From positions 3,792,001-3,856,000 of the forward strand of contig JAULJL010000041.1 in NCBI GenBank assembly GCA_030761205.1: DNA of 64,000 nucleotides, in the 5' to 3' direction. The DNA is from Fremontodendron californicum. Lineage: Eukaryota > Streptophyta > Magnoliopsida > Malvales > Malvaceae. This document shows, in pieces, positions 19,341-29,764 of this stretch. Both the position numbers and the translations under genes were made by a program. Positions within the stretch are counted from its first letter, which is position 1. Every line of letters begins with the position of its first letter. A model generated the notes under the pieces. That model made no database searches. It worked only from the letters and a program-made list of their open reading frames with translations, and was not told where the DNA came from.

Positions 19341-19988
19341 ATGGAAAGTATTTCGTCCCAGCGCATTGAAAAAATTTGTGTCTTTGGAGGTGCTTATCCA
19401 GGGAAAAATAAAATATTAGCTGATGAAGCCATAAGAGTTGGAGTAATACTTGCCCAACAAAAGATCCAGTTGATTTATGGAGGCGGTAGTACGGGTTTAA
19501 TGGGAGCAGTCGCTACAGCAGCACACGCCGGAGGAAGTCCAGTTCTAGGAATCGTGCCAAAACTATTCATAGGTTTTTGTGGACCTATTGTGGGTAAGGA
19601 AATACAAGTCTGGAGTATCCCTGAACGGATGACAATCATGTACCATTCTGCCGAAGCATTCATTGCTTTACTAGGAGGTCTGGGTACATTGGAAGAAATA
19701 GCTTGCGTGGCTTCTTGGTCATCTTTGGTCACAAAAAAGAAACCCATTGGTTTGCTTAATATTAATGGTTATTTTAGTAATTTGCTTTCATATTTAGATA
19801 ATGCTGTGGAAAATGGATTCATGTTTTCAGAGGCAAGGAGAACCATAATTTCTGCTACAACCATTGAAGATTTACTCAAAAAGCTCCAAGCTTATGAGTA
19901 TTTACCTGCTACGGTTGTTTCGCAAATGCTCGGAAAAAGAAAAAGAGATATAGACAAGCAAGGAGTGGATTGCACTTTGTCTTTGTGA
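19341..19988 (+). CDS. LOG-type cytokinin phosphoribohydrolase, altered active-site motif (copy 2)
   Basis: 215 residues and open. YGGGSTGLMG (46-55) and Arg96 are present, but the hallmark reads LGGLGTLEE: Pro111 is replaced by Leu, and Asp105 is Glu (SAEAF). The glycines and Glu119 remain. The change sits in the phosphate/ribose-binding turn and may reduce activity. A run of nine As before the ATG keeps an upstream in-frame start (19305) open here. That start would add 12 residues, but slippage in the run breaks it in other copies. Confidence 0.88.
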   Translation: MESISSQRIEKICVFGGAYPGKNKILADEAIRVGVILAQQKIQLIYGGGSTGLMGAVATAAHAGGSPVLGIVPKLFIGFCGPIVGKEIQVWSIPERMTIMYHSAEAFIALLGGLGTLEEIACVASWSSLVTKKKPIGLLNINGYFSNLLSYLDNAVENGFMFSEARRTIISATTIEDLLKKLQAYEYLPATVVSQMLGKRKRDIDKQGVDCTLSL

Positions 19989-20160
19989 CATTATCTAACA
20001 TTTTGTTTGTTGTGTCTCAGTTATAATAAGTGGTTAGCAACCTCTGCAGGTAATATCTCCTAAATTCTACCTTTAAAAATTTGACATTAGGGACAATGTC
20101 ATATTTTAGTAGGGGGTAAGGGACATATTTTGCTAATTGGTAAAAAAAAAAAAAAAAAAA

Positions 20161-20393
20161 ATTGTTGTGTTTTAAGCCATTTAGAAGCATTCATTCTGAA
20201 CAAGGTCTGAGTAAGGGAGACTTGAGACATACCTTGTCAGTTTGATTTAATCTTTTCAAAAAAAAAAAAATATATATATATATAATTGTTGTGTTTTAAG
20301 CCATTTAGAAGCATTCATTCTGAACAAGGTCTGAGTAAGGGAGACTTGAGACATACCTTGTCAGTTTGATTTAATCTTTTCAAAAAAAAAAAA
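20161..20393 (+). repeat. Tandem duplication in tail (two units of about 110-123 bp)
   Basis: Both units run from ATTGTTGTGTTTTAAGCC through GAACAAGGTCTGAGTAAGG to a TTTTCAAAAAAA run. The A run and ATAT tract at the join suggest slippage or template switching. Single in copies 0, 1 and B; double in A and E. Confidence 0.85.
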
Positions 20394-20596
20394 CTATCTG
20401 GTCCGTTTATTATTTGCATGTGTTTTTCTTTTCTTTTATTATTTTTATTTTTATGTTTATTTGTTAATTATTTGTTTAGTATTTTAGGATTATTTAGGTT
20501 GCATGAATTTGTTTTGTTCTGAGTCTTAGTTATTTCTATTCTTATGTTATTAGTTCTTTTCTCTTACACATGATTCTTTCATTTAGGTTAATAGCA

Positions 20597-20633
20597 TTAC
20601 ATTGAGGACAATGTAAGAATTAAGTGTGGGGGG
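20597..20633 (+). promoter_or_regulatory. Hairpin plus G-run module in copy 2 tail
   Basis: The same 8-bp stem followed by AAGTGTGGGGGG, which is longer in G than the true polypurine tract at 22160. Confidence 0.5.
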
Positions 20634-22159
20634 AAGGATTTAGGATTTCTTTTATTTTTGCCTATTATTTTTTTATGAGTCTTTAATATTATTATTATTA
20701 TTAAAAAAATTTGTGTGTTTTAGTTCTTTTCTATACTATGATGAGATATGAATTGCATAGGTCTAAAACTAGTCTAGTAGTGAGAAGATTTTTCATGAGA
20801 ATTAAGCTTGATATCATTTTTCATGAGCCAATGTTAATATGATATGTTGATTGAGAAAGAAGCATGTTTAGACTTAATCTGACTTGTATAATCATCCTTG
20901 TGAGTTTTTGAGCCTATAATGATTGACGCATTATACAAATCAATCTAATTTCTTTCTTGAGTGCTCTTATGATAACATGATTCTCTAGAACTTGCTTTAG
21001 ACCTTGTTGAGACTATATTGATGCATGTGACAACATGAATATGATAGAGGCATTAGGATTTTTAGCCAGGGCCAAACAGCCATCCCTTATTGATGTTCCA
21101 AGAGAACACACCCCTAGTGAGCCAATTTGAGCCTACATTGAATAAGCTATTTATTTGGTAACCACAACTTACACCTAGCCTAAATATAACCCTTGTTCTA
21201 AAGATGGATTATATATTTTGAGACATATTGCAAAAAAAAAAAGGGATATTTTTAGTTAAAAATTTGGGTTGGAAACAAAAGATAAGTGTGGGGGAAGAAA
21301 AGAAAAGAAAAAGTCAAGAGAAAAAGAAAGGGATCATTGTCAAATACATTCCCATATAAAAAAAAAAAAAACTTCTCTTGAACTTCTAGTTAAAGTAAAG
21401 AAAAAGATGTTACAAAGTTGGTTAGAATGATGCAAAGGCTCAACATGAATATTTAGCCTATGTTATTATGTGCTTTATAAGAGTTTTGAAAAGTTTTATT
21501 TGTATGATCTTATTATGTCTCTAAACTCTATGAACTCTTTGGAACCTTTGTGATATCTTTATCCTTTTGTTCTTTAACCACATTATAACCCTTTGGCCCC
21601 ATTACAACCTTGAATAAAGACCTCTTGATTTATGAAGTTGTATGATCTAAATAGTGGAGAATAGGTGGACAAGCAAGCATATGGTAGAAGTGTTTTCATG
21701 AGATTGATTGAGTGTAAACACTTTACCACTACTTTAAAGAGTGAAAATCAAGAGAGTATCCCATGTGAGAAGTTGAGATTAAGTTTGAATATGCACTATT
21801 TTGATTGAAATATGTTATGTTAATATTGGCTTAACTCAAACTATTTACATTCAACCAAGATTTTTTGTGAATTTCTTTAAGCTATTGATTAATTTTTAAG
21901 ACTTGTCCAATGATTATCTCTAATTTATATTGGAAGGATTAGTTATAATTATTATTTTTAGTTTTTCTTATGTCTTCAATGTTTGTGGGTATCGTCCTAG
22001 TAAACCCTCACGAGACTAAACTCGTCCACTAGGGACACCTAGGGGTTTAAAGGCTTGTGTCACATGCTAAGTGCCACCGTGATTTCCTACGAAAATGGAT
22101 TGGATTAGATTTTCTTATTTTATTTTTATTGAGTCGTTGCTAGGGACTAGCAACAATCT

Positions 22160-22172
22160 AAGTGTGGGGGTG
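22160..22172 (+). other. Polypurine tract of copy 2
   Basis: AAGTGTGGGGGTG directly before the 3' LTR. Confidence 0.85.
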
Positions 22173-24012
22173 TGATAACTCGTATAATTATATAGTTTTT
22201 AGTTATGTTTTATTATTGTTTTGTGTCAAATATGAGTTATTATTGCTTAGTCTAATTGTGTTTATGATTTTTTATATTTTTATGTAATTTGGTGTTTTCC
22301 ACGAGTTTCTTTGAGTGATTTCAGATTACTAGGTTAAATCAAGAATTAAGGGCAAATCCAGTTCAGTTCCAGTTCCGACATCTTTTGCCATATCAACTAT
22401 ATCTGGAGTTTCTCTGAAGGAATAAGGCTGAAATTTTAACAGTGCAAAGTTAAGAGGCGTATCTATCTTTTTTATGCTTTACACTTCTTGAAACGGAGTC
22501 GTTTTCCGTAGCGAAATCAACCATCAAGTTGGCTGATGTGCAATGACGTCTGTGCTGATAGGTTTTAGTATTTTGACCATATCTTCTGATCCACATCAGC
22601 AAATGAGCTGCTTTCAATGGCTATGGATCACCGACTGATAGGGGAACATTTTTCTAGAAGACCATTTGATCAGATCAAGCCTCCAATATTGACAAAATCG
22701 ACCATCAAGCTGGCTGATCAGAATTGTCATACAATATGACGAAAATTGTTAGAAAAATGCACCCACCTATTATACCTACCTTTGAAATTTATAAAGCTTG
22801 TCTCTTGTCATTTAGCTCTCCAAAATGTGTATAAATAGAGGGCCTTGGATGATTGTAAGAGATATTGTAGATTGGTAGGATATTAGCCATTGTAATAAAA
22901 TTCTCTAAGTCTTCTTCTTCTTTCTTTCTTTTATTTTCTTCTTAGATTCTATTTAATTTTATGTTTATAATGCCTATGCTAGACTAAACTTCTATTTGGT
23001 TAAGGGTGATTTCAAAGCCCTAGACATGTTTTATAATTGATTTTCAGATTCTATCTATCATTAATTTTCTATCAAAGTTGCTTATGTTCTTCTACAAGAA
23101 TTGTTCATGATGTTGTCTTGATTTGTTTAGGTGTACAACTAGATAGATCTTGATAATTATCTATTGCTAGTTTAGGAATCTTGAACCGTGTAATTGTCTT
23201 GATTTCCTATTCATAAGTGGCAATTTGTGATTAATGATTATGGTCAAGTTTTCAATAATTGCAAAGTGGAACATAACCTAAGTTGAACAATCCGAGCTTA
23301 TGTGTTTGTTGCTTAGATCAACCTATCTTTCTCATCATAAAGCTGCCATTAAATTGAATTTAGAGAGCTTATTCTAGGTTGTTTGATGGTTAGAGATTAA
23401 ATAGAGAGCTTGTTCTATTTAACAACGAATTAAGGAAAGATTGGGGTAACAGAGCTTGTTGTTATCTACGGTTGTTAATTTTGATAGCTAATTAATGATA
23501 ATAGATATGAAATTGATTCTTAATGATGTCTAGTGGTGGAGAATGAAACCTTAACCATATTTTTCATATTTGATTCTTCTTACTTACTTGTTTTCTTACT
23601 TTTCTAGTTTGCTTATTTTTAAAACTATATTTATTTTTGTTGGCTGGTTATACCGCCTAATTTATTTTTATTGGCTGGTTATACCGCCTAATTTTCTATA
23701 TATTTATATTTATATTGTAAAGTTTATATTTATATAAATATATTATCTGTATATTAACTTTGTTTTATGCTTGTTTGGCGACGTGATTTTAGATCTCGTC
23801 GTTTAGTTAGATTTTATTGTGAAACTTTTTCAGGTAATCCTTCTAAAGAAAACCCCCTTTTTCTTTTATTATTTTCTTTGAACGTAAGTTATAAACTAAT
23901 AACTCATAGATTAAAACCCAATCCCTGAGGACTCGACCCTTGCTAATCATTATACTTACAATTGATCTTTTTAGTGCAAGGTTAAATAAGATACACTCTT
24001 TTGGGTGCATCA
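22173..24012 (+). repeat. 3' LTR of copy 2 (1840 bp)
   Basis: TGATAACTCG to GGGTGCATCA, with a TATA box at 22830-22840 and two minisatellite units. Immediately after it, an opposite-strand LTR resumes mid-sequence. This is expected if copy 2 inserted into the 3' LTR of element A; ATTTT (24013-24017) would be half of the target duplication. Confidence 0.92.
22830..22840 (+). promoter_or_regulatory. TATA box of copy 2 3' LTR
   Basis: TATAAATAGAG. As a 3' LTR promoter it would read out into element A on its antisense strand. Confidence 0.7.
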
Positions 24013-24598
24013 ATTTTTCTAACAATTTTCGTCATATTGTATGACAATTCTGATCAGCCAGCTTGATGGTCGATTTTGTCAATATTGGAGGCTTGATCTG
24101 ATCAAATGGTCTTCTAGAAAAATGTTCCCCTATCAGTCGGTGATCCATAGCCATTGGAATCAGCTCATTTGCTGATGTGGATCAGAAGATATGGTGAAAA
24201 TACCAAAACTTGTCAGCACAGACGTCATTGCATATCAGCCAACTTGATGGTTGATTTCGCTAGGGAAAACGACTCCGTTTCAAGAAGTGTAAAGCATGAA
24301 AAAGATAAATATGCCTCTTAACTTTGTACTGTTAAAATTTCAGCCTTATTGCTTCAGTGAAACTCCAGATATAGCTGATATGGAAAAAGGTGTCGGAACT
24401 GGAACTGAACTGGATTTGCCCTTAATTCTTGATTTAACCTAGTAATCTGAAATCACTCAAAGAAACTCGTGAAAAACACCAAATTACATAAAAATATAAA
24501 AAATCATAAACACAATTAGACTAAGCAATAATAACTCGTATTTGACACAAAACAATAATAAAACATAACTAAAAACTATATAATTATACGAGTTATCA
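24013..24598 (-). repeat. 3' LTR of element A, 586 bp
   Basis: It begins mid-LTR at ATTTTTCTAACAATTTTCG and ends GAGTTATCA. The missing left part should lie beyond copy 2, outside the window. Confidence 0.88.
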
Positions 24599-24611
24599 CA
24601 CCCCCACACTT
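24599..24611 (-). other. Polypurine tract of element A
   Basis: CACCCCCACACTT on the plus strand, next to the LTR end. Confidence 0.82.
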
Positions 24612-26680
24612 AGATTGTTGCTAGTCCCTAGCAACGACTCAATAAAAATAAAATAAGAAAATCTAATCTAATCCATTTTCGTAGGAAATCACGGTGGCAC
24701 TTAGCATGTGACACAAGCCTTTAAACCCCTAGGTGTCCCTAGTGGACGAGTTTAGTCTCGTGAGGGTTTACTAGGACGATACCCACAAACATTGAAGACA
24801 TAAGAAAAACTAAAAATAATAATTATAACTAATCCTTCCAATATAAATTAGAGATAATCATTGGACAAGTCTTAAAAACTAATCAATAGCTTAAAGAAAT
24901 TCACAAAAAATCTTGCTTGAATGTAAATAGTTTGAGTTAAGCCAATATTAACATAACATATTTCAATCAAAATAGTGCATATTCAAACTTAATCTCAACT
25001 TCTCACATGGGATACTCTCTTGATTTTCACTCTTTAAAGTAGTGGTAAAGTGTTTACACTCAATCAATCTCATGAAAACACTTCTACCATATGCTTGCTT
25101 GTCCACCTATTCTCCACTATTTAGATCATACAACTTCATAAATCAAGAGGTCTTTATTCAAGGTTGTAATGGGGCCAAAGAGTTATAATGTGGTTAAAGA
25201 ACAAAAGGATAAAGATATCACAAAGGTTCCAAAGAGTTCATAGAGTTTAGAGACATAATAAGATCATACAAATAAAACTTCTCAAAACTCTTATAAAGCA
25301 CATAATAACATAGGCTAAATATTCATGTTGAGCCTTTGGATCATTCTAACCAACTTTGTAACATCTTTTTCTTTACTTTAACTAGAAGTTCAAGAGAAGA
25401 TTTTTTTTTTTTAATATGGGAATGTATTTGACAATGATCCCTTTCTTTTTCTCTTGACTTTTTCTTTTCTTTTCTTCCCCCACACTTATCTTTTGTTTCC
25501 AACCCAAATTTTTAACTAAAAATATCCCTTGTTTTTTTGCAATATGTCTCAAAATATATAATCCATCTTTAGAACAAGGGTTATATTTAGGCTAGGTGTA
25601 AGTTGTGGTTACCAAATAAATAGCTTATTTAATGTAGGCTCAAATTGGCTCACTAGGGGTGTGTTCTCTTGGAACATCAATAAGGGATGGCTGTTTGGCC
25701 CTGGCTAAAAATCCTAATGCCTCTATCATATTCATGTTGTCACATGCATCAATATAGTCTCAACAAGGTCTAAAGCATGTTCTAGAGAATCATGTAATCA
25801 TAAGAGCACTCAAGAAAGAAATTAGATTGATTTGTATAATGCGTCAATCATTATAGGCTCAAAAACTCACAAGGATGATTATACAAGTCAGATTAAGTCT
25901 AAACATGCTTCTTTCTCAATCAACATATCATATTAACATTGGCTCATAAAAAGATTGATATCAAGTTCAATTCTCATGAAAATCTTCTCACTAATAAATC
26001 TGTTTTAGACTTATGCAATTCATATCTCATCATACTATTGAAAAGGAACTAAAACACACTAAAAATAATAATAAAGACTCATAAAAAAAATAGTAGACAA
26101 AAATAAAAGAAATCCTAAATTATTCCCCCCACACTTAATTCTTACATTGTCCTCAATGTAAGTCTATTAACCCAAATGAAAGAATCATGTATAAGAGAAA
26201 ATAACTAATAACATAAGAATAGGAACAACTAAGACTCAAAACAAAACAAACTCATGCAACCTAAATAATCCTAAAATACTAAACAAAAATTAACAAGTAA
26301 ACATAAAAAGATTAAAATCAAACTGACAAGGTATGTCTCAAGTCTCCCTTACTCAGACCTTGTTCAGAATGAATACTTCTAAATTGATTAAAACACAACA
26401 AACTCTTTTTTTTTTTTTTGAAAAGAAGAAATCAAACTGACAAGGTATGTCTCAAGTCTCCCTTACTCCGACCTTGTTCAGAATGAATACTTCTAAATGG
26501 TTAAAACACAACAAAAAATTTTTTTTTTTTTAAATTAGCAAAATATGTCCCTTACCCCTACTAAAATATGACATTGTCCCCAATGTCAAATTTTAAAGGT
26601 AGAATTTAGGAGATATTACCTGGAGAGGTTGCTAACCACTTATTATAACTGAGACACAACAAACAAAATGTTAGATAATG
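24612..26680 (-). other. Non-coding 3' tail of element A
   Basis: Same layout as the other tails, with the duplicated unit (about 26310-26400 and 26420-26515) and the hairpin/G-run module at about 26125-26161. No gene seen. Confidence 0.7.
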
Positions 26681-27328
26681 TCACAAAGACAAAGTGCAAT
26701 CCACTCCTTGCTCGTCCATATCTCTTTTTCTTTTTCCGAGCGTTTGCGAAACAACCGTAGCAGATAAATACTCATAAGCTTGGAGCTTTTTGAGTAAATC
26801 TTCAATGGTTGTAGCAGAAATTATGGTTCTCCTTGCCTCTGAAAACATGAATCCATTATCCACAGCATTATCTAAATATGAAAGCAAATTACTAAAATAA
26901 CCATTAATATTAAGCAAACCAATGGGTTTCTTTTTTGTGACCAAAGATGACCAAGAAGCCACGCAAGCTATTTCTTCCAATGTACCCAGACCTTTTGGTA
27001 TGGCATTGAATGCATCGGCAGAATGGTACATGATTGTCATCCGTTCAGGGATACTCCAGACTTGTATTTCCTTACCCAAGGTGGGTCCACAAAAATCTGT
27101 GAATAGTTTTGGCACGATTCCTAGAACTGAACTTCCTCCGGCGTGTGCTGCTGTAGCGACTGCTCCCATTAAACCCGTACTACCGCCTCCATAAATCAAC
27201 TGGATCTTTTGTTGGGCAAGTATTACTCCAACTCTTATGGCTTCATCAGCGAATATGTTATTTTTCCCTGGATAAGCACCTCCAAAGACACAAATTTTTT
27301 TAATGCGTTGGGATGAAGTACTTTCCAT
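26681..27328 (-). CDS. LOG-type protein with eroded PGG motif (element A)
   Basis: A full-length open frame of 215 residues. The signature stretch reads AFNAIPKGLGTLEE instead of AFIALPGGLGTLEE, so Gly112 becomes Lys and neighbouring residues change (Ile108Asn, Leu110Ile). These glycines shape the phosphate-binding turn, so loss of activity is likely. Arg96 and Glu119 remain. Several base changes are clustered within about 15 bp, which looks more like one local event than drift. The rest matches the other copies closely. Confidence 0.85.
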   Translation of the reverse strand: MESTSSQRIKKICVFGGAYPGKNNIFADEAIRVGVILAQQKIQLIYGGGSTGLMGAVATAAHAGGSSVLGIVPKLFTDFCGPTLGKEIQVWSIPERMTIMYHSADAFNAIPKGLGTLEEIACVASWSSLVTKKKPIGLLNINGYFSNLLSYLDNAVDNGFMFSEARRTIISATTIEDLLKKLQAYEYLSATVVSQTLGKRKRDMDEQGVDCTLSL

Positions 27329-27603
27329 TTTTTTTTCTTTTTCGAGTGCCTGAAAGAGAATGAGTACATGGTGTAATATATAGAGGACTGAGTAGTGAAT
27401 CAGACAAGAGTAATAATGTCGCCGAAAGTGTATCTGACCTGTCAGAAGAAAATGTTAACCTAACAAAAGATTTTTGCGTGATTTCAGGAAGAAAATCAAA
27501 AAGAGAAGAAAAATCAACCGTAAAAGTCAAGAGTAATAATCTCGCCGAAAGTGTATTTGACATCTTCCTCTGGTTTTACGTCCAGAAACGGCTTAAACGC
27601 CTT
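27329..27603 (-). other. Rearranged NABP-LOG spacer in element A
   Basis: About 90 bp shorter than in other copies. The segment GAGTAATAATCTCGCCGAAA (about 27532) repeats GAGTAATAATGTCGCCGAAA (about 27408) and replaces the sequence that normally stands there, the mark of template switching during reverse transcription. Confidence 0.6.
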
Positions 27604-28140
27604 CTATGAGTCGAGGATATGCTTCCCATCCAGTTTTCTTACAAGCTGGCAAACAGGGTCTTTTAACATCAGATTCCCAAGATGTTGCCATTCCCTTTGG
27701 AATTGCGGCCATAAATCAAGAATTTCTCTTTGTACGTCTCCACTAGGATGCCTCTCAAGAGAAAGTTGGATATTACCCAAATTCTCCTTACTCAGTCCAT
27801 CCTTAATGAATTCAATTTTATCATCTCGATTAGAGGACGGAATCCCAATAGAACGACATTTACCGTTACACGTCCATCGTGCACATTTGTGGCAATTTGA
27901 ACTCATGCGCTTTGCTCGTCGCTTCTTTGCAAAAGTGCTTCTACCTGTACCTGGTAAATGCAAAACAGAAAGATATTCATCTTCACGTACCTTGGCTTCA
28001 ATTATCCAACGTATGTCTTCAGGAATCCCTTTGTGCATAAGCATTCTTAATCTTTCAAATCGAACTTGGTAAAGCTTCAGTAAAATATTTCGAGGAAAAG
28101 GAGGAAATCGTTTCTGCAATCTTGTGAGAATATCATCCAT
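27604..28140 (-). CDS. Cysteine-rich nucleic-acid-binding-like protein (element A)
   Basis: 178 residues, all four cysteines (83, 86, 91, 95) and the GTGRSTFAKKRRAKR box intact. Differences from the other copies are scattered single substitutions (for example Arg instead of Thr in LSLERHPSG). The gene precedes LOG on the same strand. It is kept in an element that has lost protease, RT and integrase entirely, so it is not needed merely as part of a pol transcript. Confidence 0.6.
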   Translation of the reverse strand: MDDILTRLQKRFPPFPRNILLKLYQVRFERLRMLMHKGIPEDIRWIIEAKVREDEYLSVLHLPGTGRSTFAKKRRAKRMSSNCHKCARWTCNGKCRSIGIPSSNRDDKIEFIKDGLSKENLGNIQLSLERHPSGDVQREILDLWPQFQREWQHLGNLMLKDPVCQLVRKLDGKHILDS

Positions 28141-28465
28141 CCTGAAAAAAATGAAAAAAAAATTGAAAGAGAAATTTATATACAACATCAGTTTTGTGGG
28201 TAGCTGATGGAACCGATTTAAATAATCACGGAATACCGTTATCAGCCATTTAACCGGGGTTAAAAAAATTATATTTACATCTAGTTATTTTCAAAACAAG
28301 GATCAGAAAGAAAAACAACATAAAAAGACTCAAAAACAAAACACTCTAAATAAAATCCTAAATTCTTCCCCCCACACATAATTCTTACATTGTCATTAAT
28401 GTAATGCTATTAATCCCAAATGAAAGAATCATGTGTAAGTGAAAAGAACTAATAAACAAAATAAA
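28141..28465 (-). other. Upstream spacer of the NABP-like gene, element A
   Basis: Contains the acceptor-like tract and a decayed hairpin (TTACATTG/TTAATGTAA, 28385-28404) followed by the C-run of the G-module. It is broken by insertion of element B at 28470 and resumes at 44286. Confidence 0.55.
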
Positions 28466-28470
28466 CTTAT
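28466..28470. repeat. Target-site duplication of element B, left
   Basis: CTTAT, repeated at 44286-44290. Removing B plus one copy restores the uninterrupted sequence seen in element E near 55600. Confidence 0.88.
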
Positions 28471-28674
28471 TGATGCACCCAAAAGAGTGTATCTTATTTA
28501 ACCTTGCACTAAAAAGATAAATTGTAAGTATAGTAGTTAGCAAGGGTCGAGTCCTCAGGGATTGGGTTTTAGTTTATAAGTTAATAGTTTAAAACTTAAA
28601 TTCAAGAACAATAAAAGAAAAGGGGTTTTTGAAGCCAGATTTAAACTAAAGTAAATAATAAGAATAAGATGCAA

Positions 28675-28875
28675 GGCGGTATAACCAGCCAATAAAAATA
28701 TATATACTAAATTAGGCGGTATAACCAGCCAATAAAAATATATATACTAAATTAGGCGGTATAACCAGCCAATAAAAATATATATACTAAATTAGGCGGT
28801 ATAACCGGCCAATAAAAATAAAACAAAGTTAATATACAAATTAGGCGGTATAACCAGCCAATAAAAATAAATATA
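28675..28875 (-). repeat. LTR minisatellite, five units
   Basis: GGCGGTATAACCAGCC cores at 28675, 28715, 28755, 28795 and 28844, mostly 40-bp spacing. The partner LTR has five at 42368-42562. Element C's LTRs have three each and E's four each. Confidence 0.9.
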
Positions 28876-29753
28876 AAAAATAAGCAAACTAAAAGTAAGA
28901 AAACAAATAAGTAAGAAGAATCAAATATGAAAAATATGGTTAAGGTTTCATTCTCCACCACTAGACATCATTAAGAATCAATTTCAGATCTATCAATATC
29001 AACCAACTATCAAAGTTAACAACCGTAGATAACAACAAGCTCTGTTACCCCAATCTTTCCTTAGTTTGTCGTTAAATAGAACAAGCTCTCTATTTAATCT
29101 CTAACCATTAAACAACCTAGAATAAGCTCTCTAAATTCAATTTAATGGCAGCTTTATGATGAGAAAGATAGGTTGATCTAAGCAACAAACACATAAGCTC
29201 GGATTGTTCAACTTAGGTTATGTTCCACTTTGCAATTATTGAAAACTTGACCATAATCATTAATCACAAATTGCCACTTATGAATAGGAAATCAAGACAA
29301 TTACACGGATCAAGACTCCTAAACTAGCAATAGATAATTATCAAGATCTATCTAGTTGTACACCTAAATAAATCTAGACAACATCATGAACAATTCTTGT
29401 AGAAGAACATAAGCAACTTTGATAGAAAATTAATGATAGATAGAATCTGAAAATCAATCACAAAACATGTCTAAGGCTTTGAAATCACCCTTAACCAAAT
29501 AGAAGTTTAGTCTAGCATAGGCATTATAAACATAAACATAAAATTAAAGAAAATCTAAGAAGAAAATAAAAGAAAGAAAGAAGAAGAGGAAGAATATTAA
29601 TTATCCAACCTCTTGCTCTCTCTAAAGAAAAAGAAAACTAGAGAAAAGAAAGAAAACTAGAGAAAAGAAAGAAGAAGAAAACTTAGAGAATTTTATTAAA
29701 ATGGCTAATATCCTACCTATGTACAATATGATCCTCTACAATCATCCAAGGCC

Positions 29754-29764
29754 CTCTATTTATA
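29754..29764 (-). promoter_or_regulatory. TATA box of element B 3' LTR
   Basis: TATAAATAGAG on the minus strand; the same 11-mer stands at 43447-43457 in the 5' LTR. Confidence 0.7.

Larger units (their letters stand above)
19989..22159 (+). other. Non-coding 3' tail of copy 2, with a tandem duplication
   Basis: The longest complete tail. It holds a GGGACAATGTC plus AGTAGGGGG motif (about 20086-20118), a tandem duplication of a 123-bp unit (20161-20283 and from 20284), the hairpin/G-run module (20597-20633) and poly-A runs. No element-sense gene is evident; long frames here occur on one strand or the other by chance. Confidence 0.7.
13911..24012 (+). mobile_element. Copy 2: Athila-like retrotransposon with damaged gag-pol, intact NABP-like and LOG frames
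   Basis: Left to right: the 3' part of its 5' LTR, primer site, gag-pol with two deletions, NABP-like gene, LOG gene, tail, polypurine tract and full 3' LTR. The rest of the 5' LTR is displaced by insertion of copy 1. Both LTRs share an AT-rich insert (about 14065-14210 and 23697-23840) absent from most other LTRs here, which confirms that they are partners. Confidence 0.9.

Noticed and set aside
13911..24012. Simple chromosomal inversion of copy 1 to explain copy 2
   Set aside because: The two copies differ in LTR structure, deletions and cargo substitutions, and the junctions are exact LTR ends, so separate insertions explain them better.
28675..28875. CRISPR-like array of regular 40-bp repeats
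   Set aside because: Spacers are near-identical AT-rich sequence and the array sits in a plant LTR; it is a minisatellite.
28752..28961. Hydrophobic frame MVENETLTIFFIF... (also 42445, 49844, 57124)
   Set aside because: Translation of the AT-rich minisatellite and its flank; length tracks unit number.
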